From Candidatus Thiodiazotropha sp. (ex Epidulcina cf. delphinae) (GTDB taxonomy: Bacteria > Pseudomonadota > Gammaproteobacteria > Chromatiales > Chromatiaceae), in contig JAHXHS010000027.1 of NCBI GenBank assembly GCA_025656455.1, positions 1-64,000 of the forward strand: DNA of 64,000 nt, written 5' to 3'. Both the position numbers and the translations under genes were made by a program. Positions 7,423 through 15,910 of the stretch are shown one piece after another. Positions within the stretch are counted from its first letter, which is position 1; each line of letters begins with the position of its first letter. Below the pieces are notes generated by a model. It did no database searches, was not told where the DNA came from, and was given only the letters and a program-made list of their open reading frames with translations.

Positions 7423-10400
7423 ATGTCTGACACGGTCAGGATGGATGAGAAGCAGAACCTTGAGCGTGCCGTTGCCGAGGGTGGCGCCTATGAAGTGATA
7501 CGCAAGCGGCTGCTTGACCAGGCGGATCTGCTGGGCCGGCAGGCCAGTTCACTGAATGAGGCCAGGCTGGCGGAGTTCGGCGATACCGCAATGGAGGTGA
7601 TCGGCCGGGTTCGCGTGCATACCGAAAACAACTGCATAGCCAGGGACATCGCCCTGGTCAACGATACCCTGCTGTTCGGCTACAACGTCTTCATCGGCCT
7701 CAAGAAGGAGACCCGGATCAGCGATGTCTTCGGTCTCTATCGATTGATCGAGACAGACGACGGCCTGGAGATTGAACCCTTGTCCATGGCAGGTTCTTTC
7801 CTCGACGATCCGGCCTTCGTTGCTGATTTCAAGGAACTCTACGCCTACTATAAAGAGACCCGGTTCAGCAAACTCCTGATCGTCAATCAAACACTGCTGG
7901 CCACCTTTCAAATCGGGAATAAGATTTCAGATGTCAAGGTATTCCGTTGGGCGATAGGCAATGACGCCTCTGTTCGTTATATCGACAATCGTGGTGAACG
8001 GGATATCCCTGCCCCGCCCCGCTACGATTTCGAATGGACCGCCTGTGATCGCGAGAACTTCATCAGCGGCAGGTTCCCCCACATAAGCATCCTCGATGAG
8101 GTCTTTGTCGACACCATCAATGGCTCCCTTACCATCAAGGTCGAGAACAATACCGAAGCCGGACTGGGCATCCATGATGAGCCTGTAGATGACGATAATC
8201 AGTCTCTGGCCGATGCGACTGTCGAGTATGCCAAGGTGGGGAGACTGATCCTGCTCAAGATCCTCCCTTATCGCGAAAAGCAGTGGCGTTACTTTGTTTT
8301 CAACAGCAAGACCAAAGCCGTGCTACGAATCGACGCCATCGGTGAGGCCTGTCAACAACTCCCGGAAGACCATGGCCTGATCTTTCCCGGCGGCTACTAC
8401 CTGGAGAGTGGCGAGAACAAAGCCTTTGAGGAAGACAACCGGGGTATGCAGTTCGAGCGCAAAGTCAAATCACCGAATGGCGAGGATGTGCTCTATCGGT
8501 TTTATGAACCGGTCTCTGGACGACTGGCGATCTATGTCTACAATCTGATCCGCAAAGAGCTGCAAACACCCCTATTGGGGCACGGTTTCGCCCGTTTCGA
8601 CGATGGCACCGCACTGTTGTTCAGTACGGAAACGGATGAACCGACCCGCAACCATCCCATGCAGGTGTGGCGAACCCCCTTTGCCAGCGACAATCAGATC
8701 ACCACTGAGTCGGCAGGTAAAACCTTGCTCGGCAAAATCGGCAATGCGGAACTGGTTCGGGCCATCTCCGAGTTTTATACCGTCATACGCCATATTCGGG
8801 AGCAGCAACCCAGCGCCACGCTCTATGAAGACCTGATCAAGAACTGCGGCGAGATCCTGGACAGCTACCATTGGATCGACAATGAACAGACCGGATCCTT
8901 GGGGCAGATCATTCGCCGGATCCGCGAGACCGCCGAGTTGGTTCTGGATGAGTTCGAGAAGGTCCAGACCATTCAGCAGCAGGCGCTGCATGCCTTGGCT
9001 GATGCCGAACAGGCCCAGGAACAGACCCTCAAAACGATCAACCGGCGCGACTATCGCCAGCCCGAAGACTATGTTGTCGGCCTGAAAGCGATCCAACAAC
9101 ACCGAGGTCATCTCCTGACGTTGAGGGAGCAGCGCTACATCAATCATGCCGCCCTGGATCGACTCGATGAAAAACTGCTCGACGCCGAGTCCCGTCTTTC
9201 TAAAAAGACCGTTGCTTTTTTACAAAGAGAGGATGCCTTCGGCAGCTATGAGACAGCGATCGAGGAGACTCTCAAGTCGATCGGGAAGGTAGAGGCGGTA
9301 GTCGATATCCAGCCGATTCAACAACGGCTTGACGAGATCGGCGACGGTCTCGACCTGCTGACCGAGATGCTGAATTCGCTGAAGGTCGACGATACCAACA
9401 TACGCACAACCATACTCGAGACCATGTCCACGGTCTATGCTCGCCTCAACCAGGCCAGGGCCCATGTGCGTAACCGGTTGAAGGAGGTCGGCGCCGGTGA
9501 AGCCGTGGCGGAGTTCGCTGCCCAATTCGCCCTCTTCTCCCAATCCGTCATCAATGCCCTCGGCTTGGCTACAACACCCGAGAAATGCGACGAACAACTC
9601 GCCAAGCTGTTGGTCCATCTGGAAGAATTCGAAAGTAAATTCAGTGAGTTCGATGAATTTCTTAATGACATCATTAAAAAGCGTGAAGAGGTCTATGAGA
9701 CCTTTGAGGCGCGCAAACAGACCCTCCTGGACGAACGCCAGCGCCGTATCCACAATCTGGGCAGCGCCGCTTCGCGGCTGCTCGATGGTATTGAAAAACG
9801 CACCCGGAAAATGCAGTCCCAGGATGAGATCAATACCTACTTCGCCGCGGATCCGATGGTCAACAAGGTGCGCTCCCTTTCCGTAACGATTCGTGAACTG
9901 GGCGATACGGTTCGTTCGGATGACATCGATTCCCGTCTGAAGAGCGCCAAAGAACAGTCGGTGCGTTCGCAACGCGACAAACAGGAGCTGTTTGAAGAGG
10001 GCGGCGAGGTCATCAAATTCGGTCGTCACCGCTTCAGCGTCAATGTCCAGGAGACCGACCTCACCATTGTCCCCCATGGGGATGACCTGGCGTTGCATCT
10101 CAGCGGCAGCGACTATTTTGAGCCACTGGCCGATCAGCGCCTGATCGAGTTGCAGGGCTATTGGGAGCAAAGCCTGCCTTCTGAAAATACCCAGGTCTAT
10201 CGTGTCGAATACCTGGTTTATACACTGCTTAACGCCGCCGAGCGGGGGGAATCCGGTCTCTCTATCTTAGCCTTGTTGGAACAGGCAGGCGACGAACAGG
10301 CATTGGCCGGGATAGTCAGAAAGTTCATGACCCCCCGTTATCAAGAGGGGTATGAGAAGGGTATCCACGATCAGGATGGGGGGAAATTGCTAGCCGCTGC

Positions 10401-12696
10401 TCTGCAGATGTACCAGGCAGCCGGCCTGCTGCGTTTCAGCCCAAGAAGCCGCGCCCTGGGCATGCTTTTCTGGCATGAGAAGCGCCGGGATTCCCAGCGG
10501 CTCAAAGCGCGCGCCTGGATCGAACGTGCGCAAAGCGTTCATCAGCTCGAGCAGGCCTTCGGCGCCTCAGATGCCTTTCAGCGATTGCGCGAAGAGCTGA
10601 CTGAACAGATCAGTGAATTTAGCACTACCAGCGGTCTGCAGTTCTCCCCCCATGAAGTTGCAATGAGCGCCGAATATCTCACCCTGGAGCTGGCCAAACC
10701 CAAACTCGGTTTTGAGATCAGCGACCATGCCAGTGAGTTGGCTGATCGTCTGATGCAACAACTGCGTACACTCAAACACCAAGCGATCTTCGTTCAGGCA
10801 CTCGATCAGATGGAGGGCGATATGGGTGCCCGCTGGAATCTGGTCTCGACCTGGATCGAAGGTTTTATCCGTTTCCAACGGCTTGAGCGGCATGACTTCT
10901 TCAAGGCCGAAGCCACTGCCCTGCTCCTGATCGGCGACACACTGCCGGTACAAAAACGCAATGCTGTCATTCAACAACAGATCGAAGGTCTGTTGGGAGA
11001 TCATTCGCGCATTGAGGCTCAGTCCATGCCGTTGGTGCTTCCAGAGTTTCTCGACCGACTGTACCACTTCACCGTCACCGTCCTACCGGAGTATGAGTCT
11101 TTCAGAGCGCTTCGTTCCGAACTCATTGCTCAGTCCCGGAAGCAGTTGAGGGTCGAGGATTTCCAGGGGCGTCCCCTCACCTCGTTCGTGCGTAATCGTT
11201 TGATCAATGAAGTCTATCTGCCGATCATCGGTGACAACCTTGCCAAGCAACTGGGCACCGTCGGTGAAGAGAAACGAACCGATCTGATGGGACTGTTGCT
11301 ACTGATCTCGCCGCCGGGTTATGGCAAGACTACGCTGATGGAGTATATCGCCAACCGCATGGGGCTGCTGTTCATGAAGATCAACTGCCCCTCCCTGGGC
11401 CATGACGTGCTCTCTCTCGATCCGGCGCAGGCGCCCAATGCCACTGCCCGCCAGGAGCTGAAAAAGCTCAATCTGGGCCTGGAGATGGCCAACAATGTGA
11501 TGCTCTATCTCGACGACATCCAGCATACCAATGCGGAATTCCTGCAGAAATTCATCTCTCTCAGCGACGGCACAAGGCGCATCGAAGGCGTATGGAAAGA
11601 GGAACCGAAAACCTATGATCTGCGAGGCAAAAAGTTCTGTATCGTAATGGCGGGCAATCCCTACACCGAATCCGGGGATCTCTTCAAGATCCCCGACATG
11701 CTCGCCAATCGCGCCGATATCTATAACCTGGGTGATGTATTGAGCGGCCGTGAAGAGGCATTTGCCTTAAGCTATATTGAAAACTCGCTGACCTCGAACC
11801 CGGTGCTGGCGCCCCTGGCTATTCGGGATATGCAGGATGTCTACCGTTTTGTCCGTCTGGCAAAGGGAGAGAACATCCCCAGCACCGACTTCTCTCACCC
11901 TTACAGCGGCGCGGAAATCAATGAAATTGTCGCTGTCTTGCAGAAGTTGTTTACCGTCCAACAGACGGTGATGCGAATCAATCAGCAATACATTGAATCT
12001 GCCGCGCAGGCTGATAAATATCGTATCGAACCCCCCTTCAAACTGCAGGGCAGCTACCGCAACATGAACAAACTGGCGGAAAAGATCAGTTCGATCATGA
12101 ATGAGGATGAGCTGAACGCAATCATACGCGATCACTATATCGGCGAAGCCCAAACACTTACCAGCGGCGCCGAAGAGAATCTACTCAAATTGGGTGAAAT
12201 CTCCGCCTCACTGACGGAAGAGGAGACCAAGCGATGGAACAAGATCAAGGCCGATTTTGCCCGCATCCAGAGCATGGGTGGTGAAGATGCTGACTCGGTG
12301 ACCAAGATCGCCAACCAGATTGCAACTGTTTCAGGCGAACTCAACACCATCGAGCAATCCCTCAGCCAGGCCTTTTCCAACAACAGCGTCGATGCCGTTC
12401 AACAAGAACTGCAACAGCTGGTCTCCTTGATCAAGACACTCGAACTCAACGTAGAGGTGGTCAATAAACCTGTGCCCGGCATGGATAAGGTTTTGAGCGC
12501 CATGGGAGACGCCATCAACGTCTCGCTGCTTCCCGTCGTGCAGGCGATGGAGCATAAATTGAAGATGGATCATGATATCTGGGAGCGGGTCAAACGGCTT
12601 GCAGAACAGATCGACTCCCTGGAAAAATCGATGGTCAAAAAAACCCGGACAAAGCGAAAATTATCGAAAAAATCCGCTGCCGTACGAACAGAATGA
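7423..12696 (+). CDS. Giant DUF3686/AAA ATPase
   Basis: A 1757-residue cytoplasmic ATPase of the type annotated as DNA repair ATPase (DUF3686). The N-terminal 450 residues form the DUF3686 beta-rich domain. A coiled-coil region follows (about 480-870), then a helical region to about 1250. A single AAA module follows: Walker A PPGYGKTT at 1297-1304, Walker B MLYLDDI at 1360-1366, and a sensor-1-like VMAGNP near 1408-1413. The tail (about 1560-1757) is again coiled coil and ends Lys-rich. DNA repair is only the database label; operon context with PspA and flotillin suggests membrane work instead. Its TGA overlaps the ATG at 12693, the old start of the M50 peptidase gene. Confidence 0.88.
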   Translation: MSDTVRMDEKQNLERAVAEGGAYEVIRKRLLDQADLLGRQASSLNEARLAEFGDTAMEVIGRVRVHTENNCIARDIALVNDTLLFGYNVFIGLKKETRISDVFGLYRLIETDDGLEIEPLSMAGSFLDDPAFVADFKELYAYYKETRFSKLLIVNQTLLATFQIGNKISDVKVFRWAIGNDASVRYIDNRGERDIPAPPRYDFEWTACDRENFISGRFPHISILDEVFVDTINGSLTIKVENNTEAGLGIHDEPVDDDNQSLADATVEYAKVGRLILLKILPYREKQWRYFVFNSKTKAVLRIDAIGEACQQLPEDHGLIFPGGYYLESGENKAFEEDNRGMQFERKVKSPNGEDVLYRFYEPVSGRLAIYVYNLIRKELQTPLLGHGFARFDDGTALLFSTETDEPTRNHPMQVWRTPFASDNQITTESAGKTLLGKIGNAELVRAISEFYTVIRHIREQQPSATLYEDLIKNCGEILDSYHWIDNEQTGSLGQIIRRIRETAELVLDEFEKVQTIQQQALHALADAEQAQEQTLKTINRRDYRQPEDYVVGLKAIQQHRGHLLTLREQRYINHAALDRLDEKLLDAESRLSKKTVAFLQREDAFGSYETAIEETLKSIGKVEAVVDIQPIQQRLDEIGDGLDLLTEMLNSLKVDDTNIRTTILETMSTVYARLNQARAHVRNRLKEVGAGEAVAEFAAQFALFSQSVINALGLATTPEKCDEQLAKLLVHLEEFESKFSEFDEFLNDIIKKREEVYETFEARKQTLLDERQRRIHNLGSAASRLLDGIEKRTRKMQSQDEINTYFAADPMVNKVRSLSVTIRELGDTVRSDDIDSRLKSAKEQSVRSQRDKQELFEEGGEVIKFGRHRFSVNVQETDLTIVPHGDDLALHLSGSDYFEPLADQRLIELQGYWEQSLPSENTQVYRVEYLVYTLLNAAERGESGLSILALLEQAGDEQALAGIVRKFMTPRYQEGYEKGIHDQDGGKLLAAALQMYQAAGLLRFSPRSRALGMLFWHEKRRDSQRLKARAWIERAQSVHQLEQAFGASDAFQRLREELTEQISEFSTTSGLQFSPHEVAMSAEYLTLELAKPKLGFEISDHASELADRLMQQLRTLKHQAIFVQALDQMEGDMGARWNLVSTWIEGFIRFQRLERHDFFKAEATALLLIGDTLPVQKRNAVIQQQIEGLLGDHSRIEAQSMPLVLPEFLDRLYHFTVTVLPEYESFRALRSELIAQSRKQLRVEDFQGRPLTSFVRNRLINEVYLPIIGDNLAKQLGTVGEEKRTDLMGLLLLISPPGYGKTTLMEYIANRMGLLFMKINCPSLGHDVLSLDPAQAPNATARQELKKLNLGLEMANNVMLYLDDIQHTNAEFLQKFISLSDGTRRIEGVWKEEPKTYDLRGKKFCIVMAGNPYTESGDLFKIPDMLANRADIYNLGDVLSGREEAFALSYIENSLTSNPVLAPLAIRDMQDVYRFVRLAKGENIPSTDFSHPYSGAEINEIVAVLQKLFTVQQTVMRINQQYIESAAQADKYRIEPPFKLQGSYRNMNKLAEKISSIMNEDELNAIIRDHYIGEAQTLTSGAEENLLKLGEISASLTEEETKRWNKIKADFARIQSMGGEDADSVTKIANQIATVSGELNTIEQSLSQAFSNNSVDAVQQELQQLVSLIKTLELNVEVVNKPVPGMDKVLSAMGDAINVSLLPVVQAMEHKLKMDHDIWERVKRLAEQIDSLEKSMVKKTRTKRKLSKKSAAVRTE

Positions 12697-12752
12697 TCAG
12701 CCAGTCGGCAAAATCGAGATACACTTTTATTTCACAGATTGCACTGGCGCTA
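12693..12752 (+). pseudogene. Separated 5' end of the M50 peptidase gene
   Basis: An ATG overlapping the ATPase stop (ATGA) opens a frame of 20 codons, MISQSAKSRYTFISQIALAL, that runs into the palindromic element and stops at 12756-12758. Removing 12753-13039 joins it in frame to ISAIPVIHYPFGWFETLF and the HELSH motif at 13040 onward, restoring a 224-residue M50 protein. This is the best reading of the original, translationally coupled start. Confidence 0.7.
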
Positions 12753-13039
12753 TATTAACCCGGCAACTAAATATGTCGTGTTCAGCCGCCGTGCGCCAGC
12801 CTACAGCAAGGCATCAAAACGCCGCTGTAGCCCCCCCTACAGCAAGTTTTGATAACGCAGTCTGTAGGCTGGCACACGGCGGCCTGTCTTTTTTATATCA
12901 ATCGGTTAGGGGCTTCAAGCATGCCCTTGCTCGGTGTTGTGGCTCTTGCCAATGGAGCTGACCATTGCCGGCGAGCCACGCCTTGATCAAGGGCATGCTT
13001 GAAGCCCTGAACACGACATATTTAGTTGCCGGGTTAATA
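12753..13039. mobile_element. Three-arm palindromic element, copy 1 (MITE-like)
   Basis: A 287-bp non-coding element. The outer arms 12753-12785 and 13007-13039 are perfect 33-bp inverted repeats beginning TATTAACCCGGCA. Directly inside are hairpin 1 (12786-12806 with 12862-12882, one mismatch) and hairpin 2 (12911-12929 with 12988-13006, perfect), separated by a 28-base T-rich linker. The predicted fold is a three-way junction. A second copy lies at 15037-15320, with changes in the stems matched on both arms. No transposase is encoded. It interrupts the M50 gene. Confidence 0.88.
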
Positions 13040-13654
13040 ATCAGCGCCATACCGGTCATCCATTATCCATTTGGCTGGTTTGAGACTCTCTTTCATGAAC
13101 TCTCCCACGGATTGGCGGCAATCTTCACGGGAGGCTCAATAGAATCGATAGCACTTGATCTTGATGGGGCGGGTTTATGTGCCACCTCAGGCGGCAATGG
13201 TTTTCTGATATTAGTATTGGGCTATACCGGTAGTGCGTTATGGGGCTCTCTGGTCTATCTTTCGGTATCTCTCGCAAAAGCCGGTTCTGCAAAAATCATT
13301 GCGTTGATTTTGGCTATAATTGTTGTGTTTGTCAGCATACTCTGGGCCAGGGATATCATCACGCTCGGCATCCTTCTTGTCATCATCGGACTATTCTACG
13401 CCGCATACCTCTATGGAAGCCATCAATCAACTCGGTATTTTGTTGAATTCATCGGCATTTACGTTGTGTTGAATGCCATCCGCAGTCCTCTTTCTCTTGT
13501 TGATGGCAGAGATATCGGAGATGGTGGCGCACTCTCGGAAATGACCCGCATACCTGAGATTATTTGGATCATGATATGGTCTCTTTTTGCCGTCGCTTGT
13601 TTGATGCTACTCTATTTTCGATCTGTCAAAAACTCGAGATGCTCCACCGTGTAG
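12965..13654 (+). CDS. M50-type membrane metallopeptidase, 5' end replaced by the element
   Basis: The surviving frame encodes an integral membrane protein with the zinc motif HELSH in FETLFHELSHGLAAIFTGG, followed by four to five transmembrane helices and a short basic tail. This matches small M50B-like peptidases, which cleave within the membrane. The frame opens at a TTG (12965) or, more plausibly, an ATG at 12995, both inside the palindromic element, so the first 10-25 residues would be element-derived (MLEALNTTYLVAGL). The original start is the ATGA overlap at 12693. The gene may be silenced or re-initiated. Its original position is translationally coupled to the giant ATPase. Confidence 0.75.
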   Translation: MPASHALIKGMLEALNTTYLVAGLIISAIPVIHYPFGWFETLFHELSHGLAAIFTGGSIESIALDLDGAGLCATSGGNGFLILVLGYTGSALWGSLVYLSVSLAKAGSAKIIALILAIIVVFVSILWARDIITLGILLVIIGLFYAAYLYGSHQSTRYFVEFIGIYVVLNAIRSPLSLVDGRDIGDGGALSEMTRIPEIIWIMIWSLFAVACLMLLYFRSVKNSRCSTV

Positions 13655-14048
13655 GGTGCGGCCCTGCCGCACCTTATGTTCACTTGTCCAAATCCATCTC
13701 AAGTTGCTCGGTTTGATTTTGTGCATGTTTTTCATTAACCAACAGCAGCTTCTCCCTACTGATATCCAAAATGGCTCAACTGATGAATTCGCTACTTTGA
13801 AGTAGTGCGCCTTGTCAGAACGCTTCAATATATAATGAGAGGCGTCTGGCGACTTTGAGAAGTTGAATTTCGGTCCGGCGGATTAAAAAACGATTGGATT
13901 GACCGTGACAAAACTCAACAACCACCAGCTTTAGCTGGTGGTTGTTGAGTCACTGCTGTCCCACTAACGCCCTCTCCCCCCCGGAGAGGATTGGAGCGAG
14001 GGAATTTGACGGGATAGCAGTGAAATTTATTCAATAAATTTTATCGAA
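13655..14048. other. Intergenic region with palindromes
   Basis: About 390 bases without a gene, between convergent M50 and DUF4399 genes. It begins with the palindrome TGCGGCCCTGCCGCA (about 13656-13670), also found in the element at 46942-47195. A perfect 18-bp hairpin with a 2-base loop lies at 13913-13950 (listed separately), and a CCCTCTCC/GGAGAGG motif around 13970-13988 resembles 1894-1914. These could end transcription from both sides. Confidence 0.5.
13913..13950. repeat. Perfect 18-bp hairpin, IS200/IS605- or REP-like
   Basis: ACTCAACAACCACCAGCT at 13913-13930 is the exact reverse complement of 13933-13950, with a TT loop. No T-run follows, so it is not a standard terminator. Hairpins with an ACCACCAGCT arm resemble the ends recognised by Y1-type (IS200/IS605, RAYT) transposases; this is inference from form, and no such transposase is in the window. 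Confidence 0.55.
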
Positions 14049-14480
14049 TTATTGAACGGTAACAGTGATCCTCTCGGAAATAAGCGGTGGATCGTGAGGT
14101 TCATGCGTCTCGTCTCCCAGCAACAACTGAAGCGTATGTTGACCTGGAGGTAGTTCAAGTCGTGTTTCAGTCTCTCCCTGGTCAAAATGAATATGCTGCG
14201 CATCGCTCGGTATCGGCTCATCCAGATCAGGAACCCGATTCAGATCAATCAGCAGATGATGATGCCCCGCTGTATGGCGGCGTTTACCTTTGGTCCCGGC
14301 GGGGGTGATGCCGAATCCGTCAATACCGAATTTTACCTTGACGGGACTTGTCACCACAGCCCCGTCAGCCAGTCCGACAAAAAAGACCCTGGCCTCTTCC
14401 GGTGGCGTATGCGCTGTGGCGATACTGGCAGCCATCAACAGTAAAAGTGAAGTGACGGTTGTTACCACATGGATGTACAT
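14049..14480 (-). CDS. DUF4399 periplasmic protein
   Basis: An exported protein of about 143 residues. It has a signal peptide (MYIHVVTTVTSLLLLMAASI, cleaved near ATAH) and a DUF4399 domain with FFVGLADGAVVTSPVKVKFG, KRRHTAGHHHLLID and LPPGQHTLQLLLGD. The His cluster HTAGHHH suggests metal binding. The family function is not established, but it often accompanies redox or metal proteins. The ATG at 14480 gives a proper signal peptide and is preferred over an upstream TTG. It is the last gene of the copper-related set, 16 bases after the DUF411 gene. Confidence 0.8.
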   Translation of the reverse strand: MYIHVVTTVTSLLLLMAASIATAHTPPEEARVFFVGLADGAVVTSPVKVKFGIDGFGITPAGTKGKRRHTAGHHHLLIDLNRVPDLDEPIPSDAQHIHFDQGETETRLELPPGQHTLQLLLGDETHEPHDPPLISERITVTVQ

Positions 14481-14496
14481 GGCGTGTCGCTTCAAT

Positions 14497-14988
14497 TCAG
14501 TGCCTGGCAAAGACGCGAGTCTTGCCGTTTTTCTTGAATGTCAGCACTTCGTAGTTATCCTTTCTCGGCCCTTCCATACCCGGCGATCCCATCGGCATAC
14601 CGGGCGCGGTGATTCCTGTGACGGCAGGTTTCTCTTTTAAAAGACGAATAATGTCATCAGCGGGAACATGACCCTCGATGACATATCCTTCAATTTGAGC
14701 AGTATGACAGGACTGTAAACGGTCTGGGACGCCCATCGCCTGTTTAATCGGTTGCATGTTGTTCTTGTCATGCACCTCAACGGAGAAGCCGTTATCCCGC
14801 AGATGAGTCACCCAGGCCTTGCAACAGCCGCAGGTCGGGCTTTTATAGACCACGATATCGGCGGCTTCGCTGGCTTGTTGAGTCATCAGCAAACCGCCGA
14901 TAACCGGAACAGCGCCGGCCATAAACCAGGCGGCTATTTTTATGTAGATGGACTTTTTATGAGACTTGTTGGGTTTGTTGTTAGTCAT
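14497..14988 (-). CDS. DUF411 copper-handling periplasmic protein
   Basis: A 163-residue DUF411 protein. An N-terminal membrane anchor or signal (about residues 15-42) is followed by a thioredoxin-like metal-binding domain with YKSPTCGCCKAWVTHLRDNG, MGVPDRLQSCHTAQI and GYVIEGHVPADDI, ending with a Met-rich PGMPMGSPGMEGP loop. The TCGCC and SCHT motifs bind copper or other soft metals in this family. GAGGT lies at good spacing upstream. Neighbours are a cytochrome c, a DUF4399 protein and a CopL-like protein, together a periplasmic copper-tolerance or delivery set. Confidence 0.88.
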   Translation of the reverse strand: MTNNKPNKSHKKSIYIKIAAWFMAGAVPVIGGLLMTQQASEAADIVVYKSPTCGCCKAWVTHLRDNGFSVEVHDKNNMQPIKQAMGVPDRLQSCHTAQIEGYVIEGHVPADDIIRLLKEKPAVTGITAPGMPMGSPGMEGPRKDNYEVLTFKKNGKTRVFARH

Positions 14989-15036
14989 GATTGACCTCTT
15001 TCCAGTGAAGTTCAGCCTTTTTTCAAAGACTGTAAT

Positions 15037-15320
15037 ATTAACCCGGCACCCTAATAGGCCATGTTCAGCCGTCGTGTGCCGGGCTACAGCAAGGCATCAA
15101 AACGCCACTGTAGCACTTCTACAGTCAGTTTTGATAACGCAGTCTGTAGCCCGGCACACGACGGCCTATCTTTAGATAAATCAATGGGTGAGGGGCTTCA
15201 AGCATGCCCCTGCCCCGCGTTGTGGCTCTTGCCAAGGGGATGGCCATTGGCTGCGAGCCACGCCTTGATCAGGGGCATGCTTGAAGCCCTGAACATGGCC
15301 TATTAGGGTGCCGGGTTAAT
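15037..15320. mobile_element. Three-arm palindromic element, copy 2 (MITE-like)
   Basis: A 284-bp element with the same plan as 12753-13039: outer arms about 15037-15068 and 15289-15320 beginning ATTAACCCGGCA, hairpin 1 with arms reading CCGTCGTGTGCC outward, and hairpin 2 with arms GGCTTCAAGCATGCC. Six positions in the outer stem, three in hairpin 1 and one in hairpin 2 differ from copy 1, and each is matched on the opposite arm. It lies at the 3' end of the cytochrome c gene and supplies that gene's present stop codon. Confidence 0.88.
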
Positions 15321-15808
15321 CGTTTTCCAGCCTGTAGATTCCGCTCATGCCAGATAGTGTAGATCTCATCGGACCAGTGAGATTGCACCCAGGCAAAAAT
15401 GTCATCGATCTGCTGTTCATTCAGTTTATCCGCGAATCCCGGCATGGTGCCGCCCAAGGGAACACCGCCGATTCTCACTGTCCGTCGTAACACCGGGAGC
15501 GGATGATGCCAGGTATGGGCGGTGCCGTTGAGGGGTGGCGGAGGATAGCTACCCTTCTCGTCCGGTTCTCGCCAGTTTGCCGTACCGGATGCATCCGGTT
15601 TATGACACTCGGCGCAGTTCTCCTGATAGAACTTATTACCCCGTTCAATCTGCTCAGGTCCATACCAACGTTCAACAGGTGGCGATTGCAGTACCGATAC
15701 GGATGCTATCTGCCGTTGCGGGTCCCTTGCGGCAATTTGTTGATTATCACATCCCACCAAGGTGACCAGGCCGGATAGCGACCACCATATAACTTCGCTT
15801 CTCTTCAT
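15269..15808 (-). CDS. Cytochrome c lipoprotein, C-terminus altered by element
   Basis: Predicted outward-facing monohaem cytochrome c. A lipoprotein signal (lipobox LVGC near residue 20) precedes the haem motif CAECH. The distal region TMPGFADKLNEQQIDDIFAW offers the axial Met and ends in the typical WVQSHWSDEIYTIWHERN helix. The last 16 residues (LTRHPNRPCSGLQACP) are translated from the palindromic element. Removing the element restores RLQSLKKG and a stop at 15012-15014, just before the DUF411 gene. The start at MKRSEV is chosen for AGGA upstream and a normal signal peptide. Confidence 0.85.
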   Translation of the reverse strand: MKRSEVIWWSLSGLVTLVGCDNQQIAARDPQRQIASVSVLQSPPVERWYGPEQIERGNKFYQENCAECHKPDASGTANWREPDEKGSYPPPPLNGTAHTWHHPLPVLRRTVRIGGVPLGGTMPGFADKLNEQQIDDIFAWVQSHWSDEIYTIWHERNLQAGKRLTRHPNRPCSGLQACP

Positions 15809-15910
15809 TGCGTTATTCTTCCTCTGCATAGCCATGACGGACAGCATGCCGCCATCTAAACATCTATCGATATTCGATCCCTTATTTCTGAAGGATCAGT
15901 GGCAAGGAGG

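Noticed and set aside
9220..10170. Minus-strand open frame of 316 codons inside the ATPase gene
   Set aside because: It is antisense to a clearly coding coiled-coil region, shows no domain, and reflects codon bias of the true gene.
12572..12961. Plus-strand frame of 129 codons running from the ATPase 3' end into the element
   Set aside because: It overlaps the ATPase in another frame and is then made of the palindromic element; no protein features.
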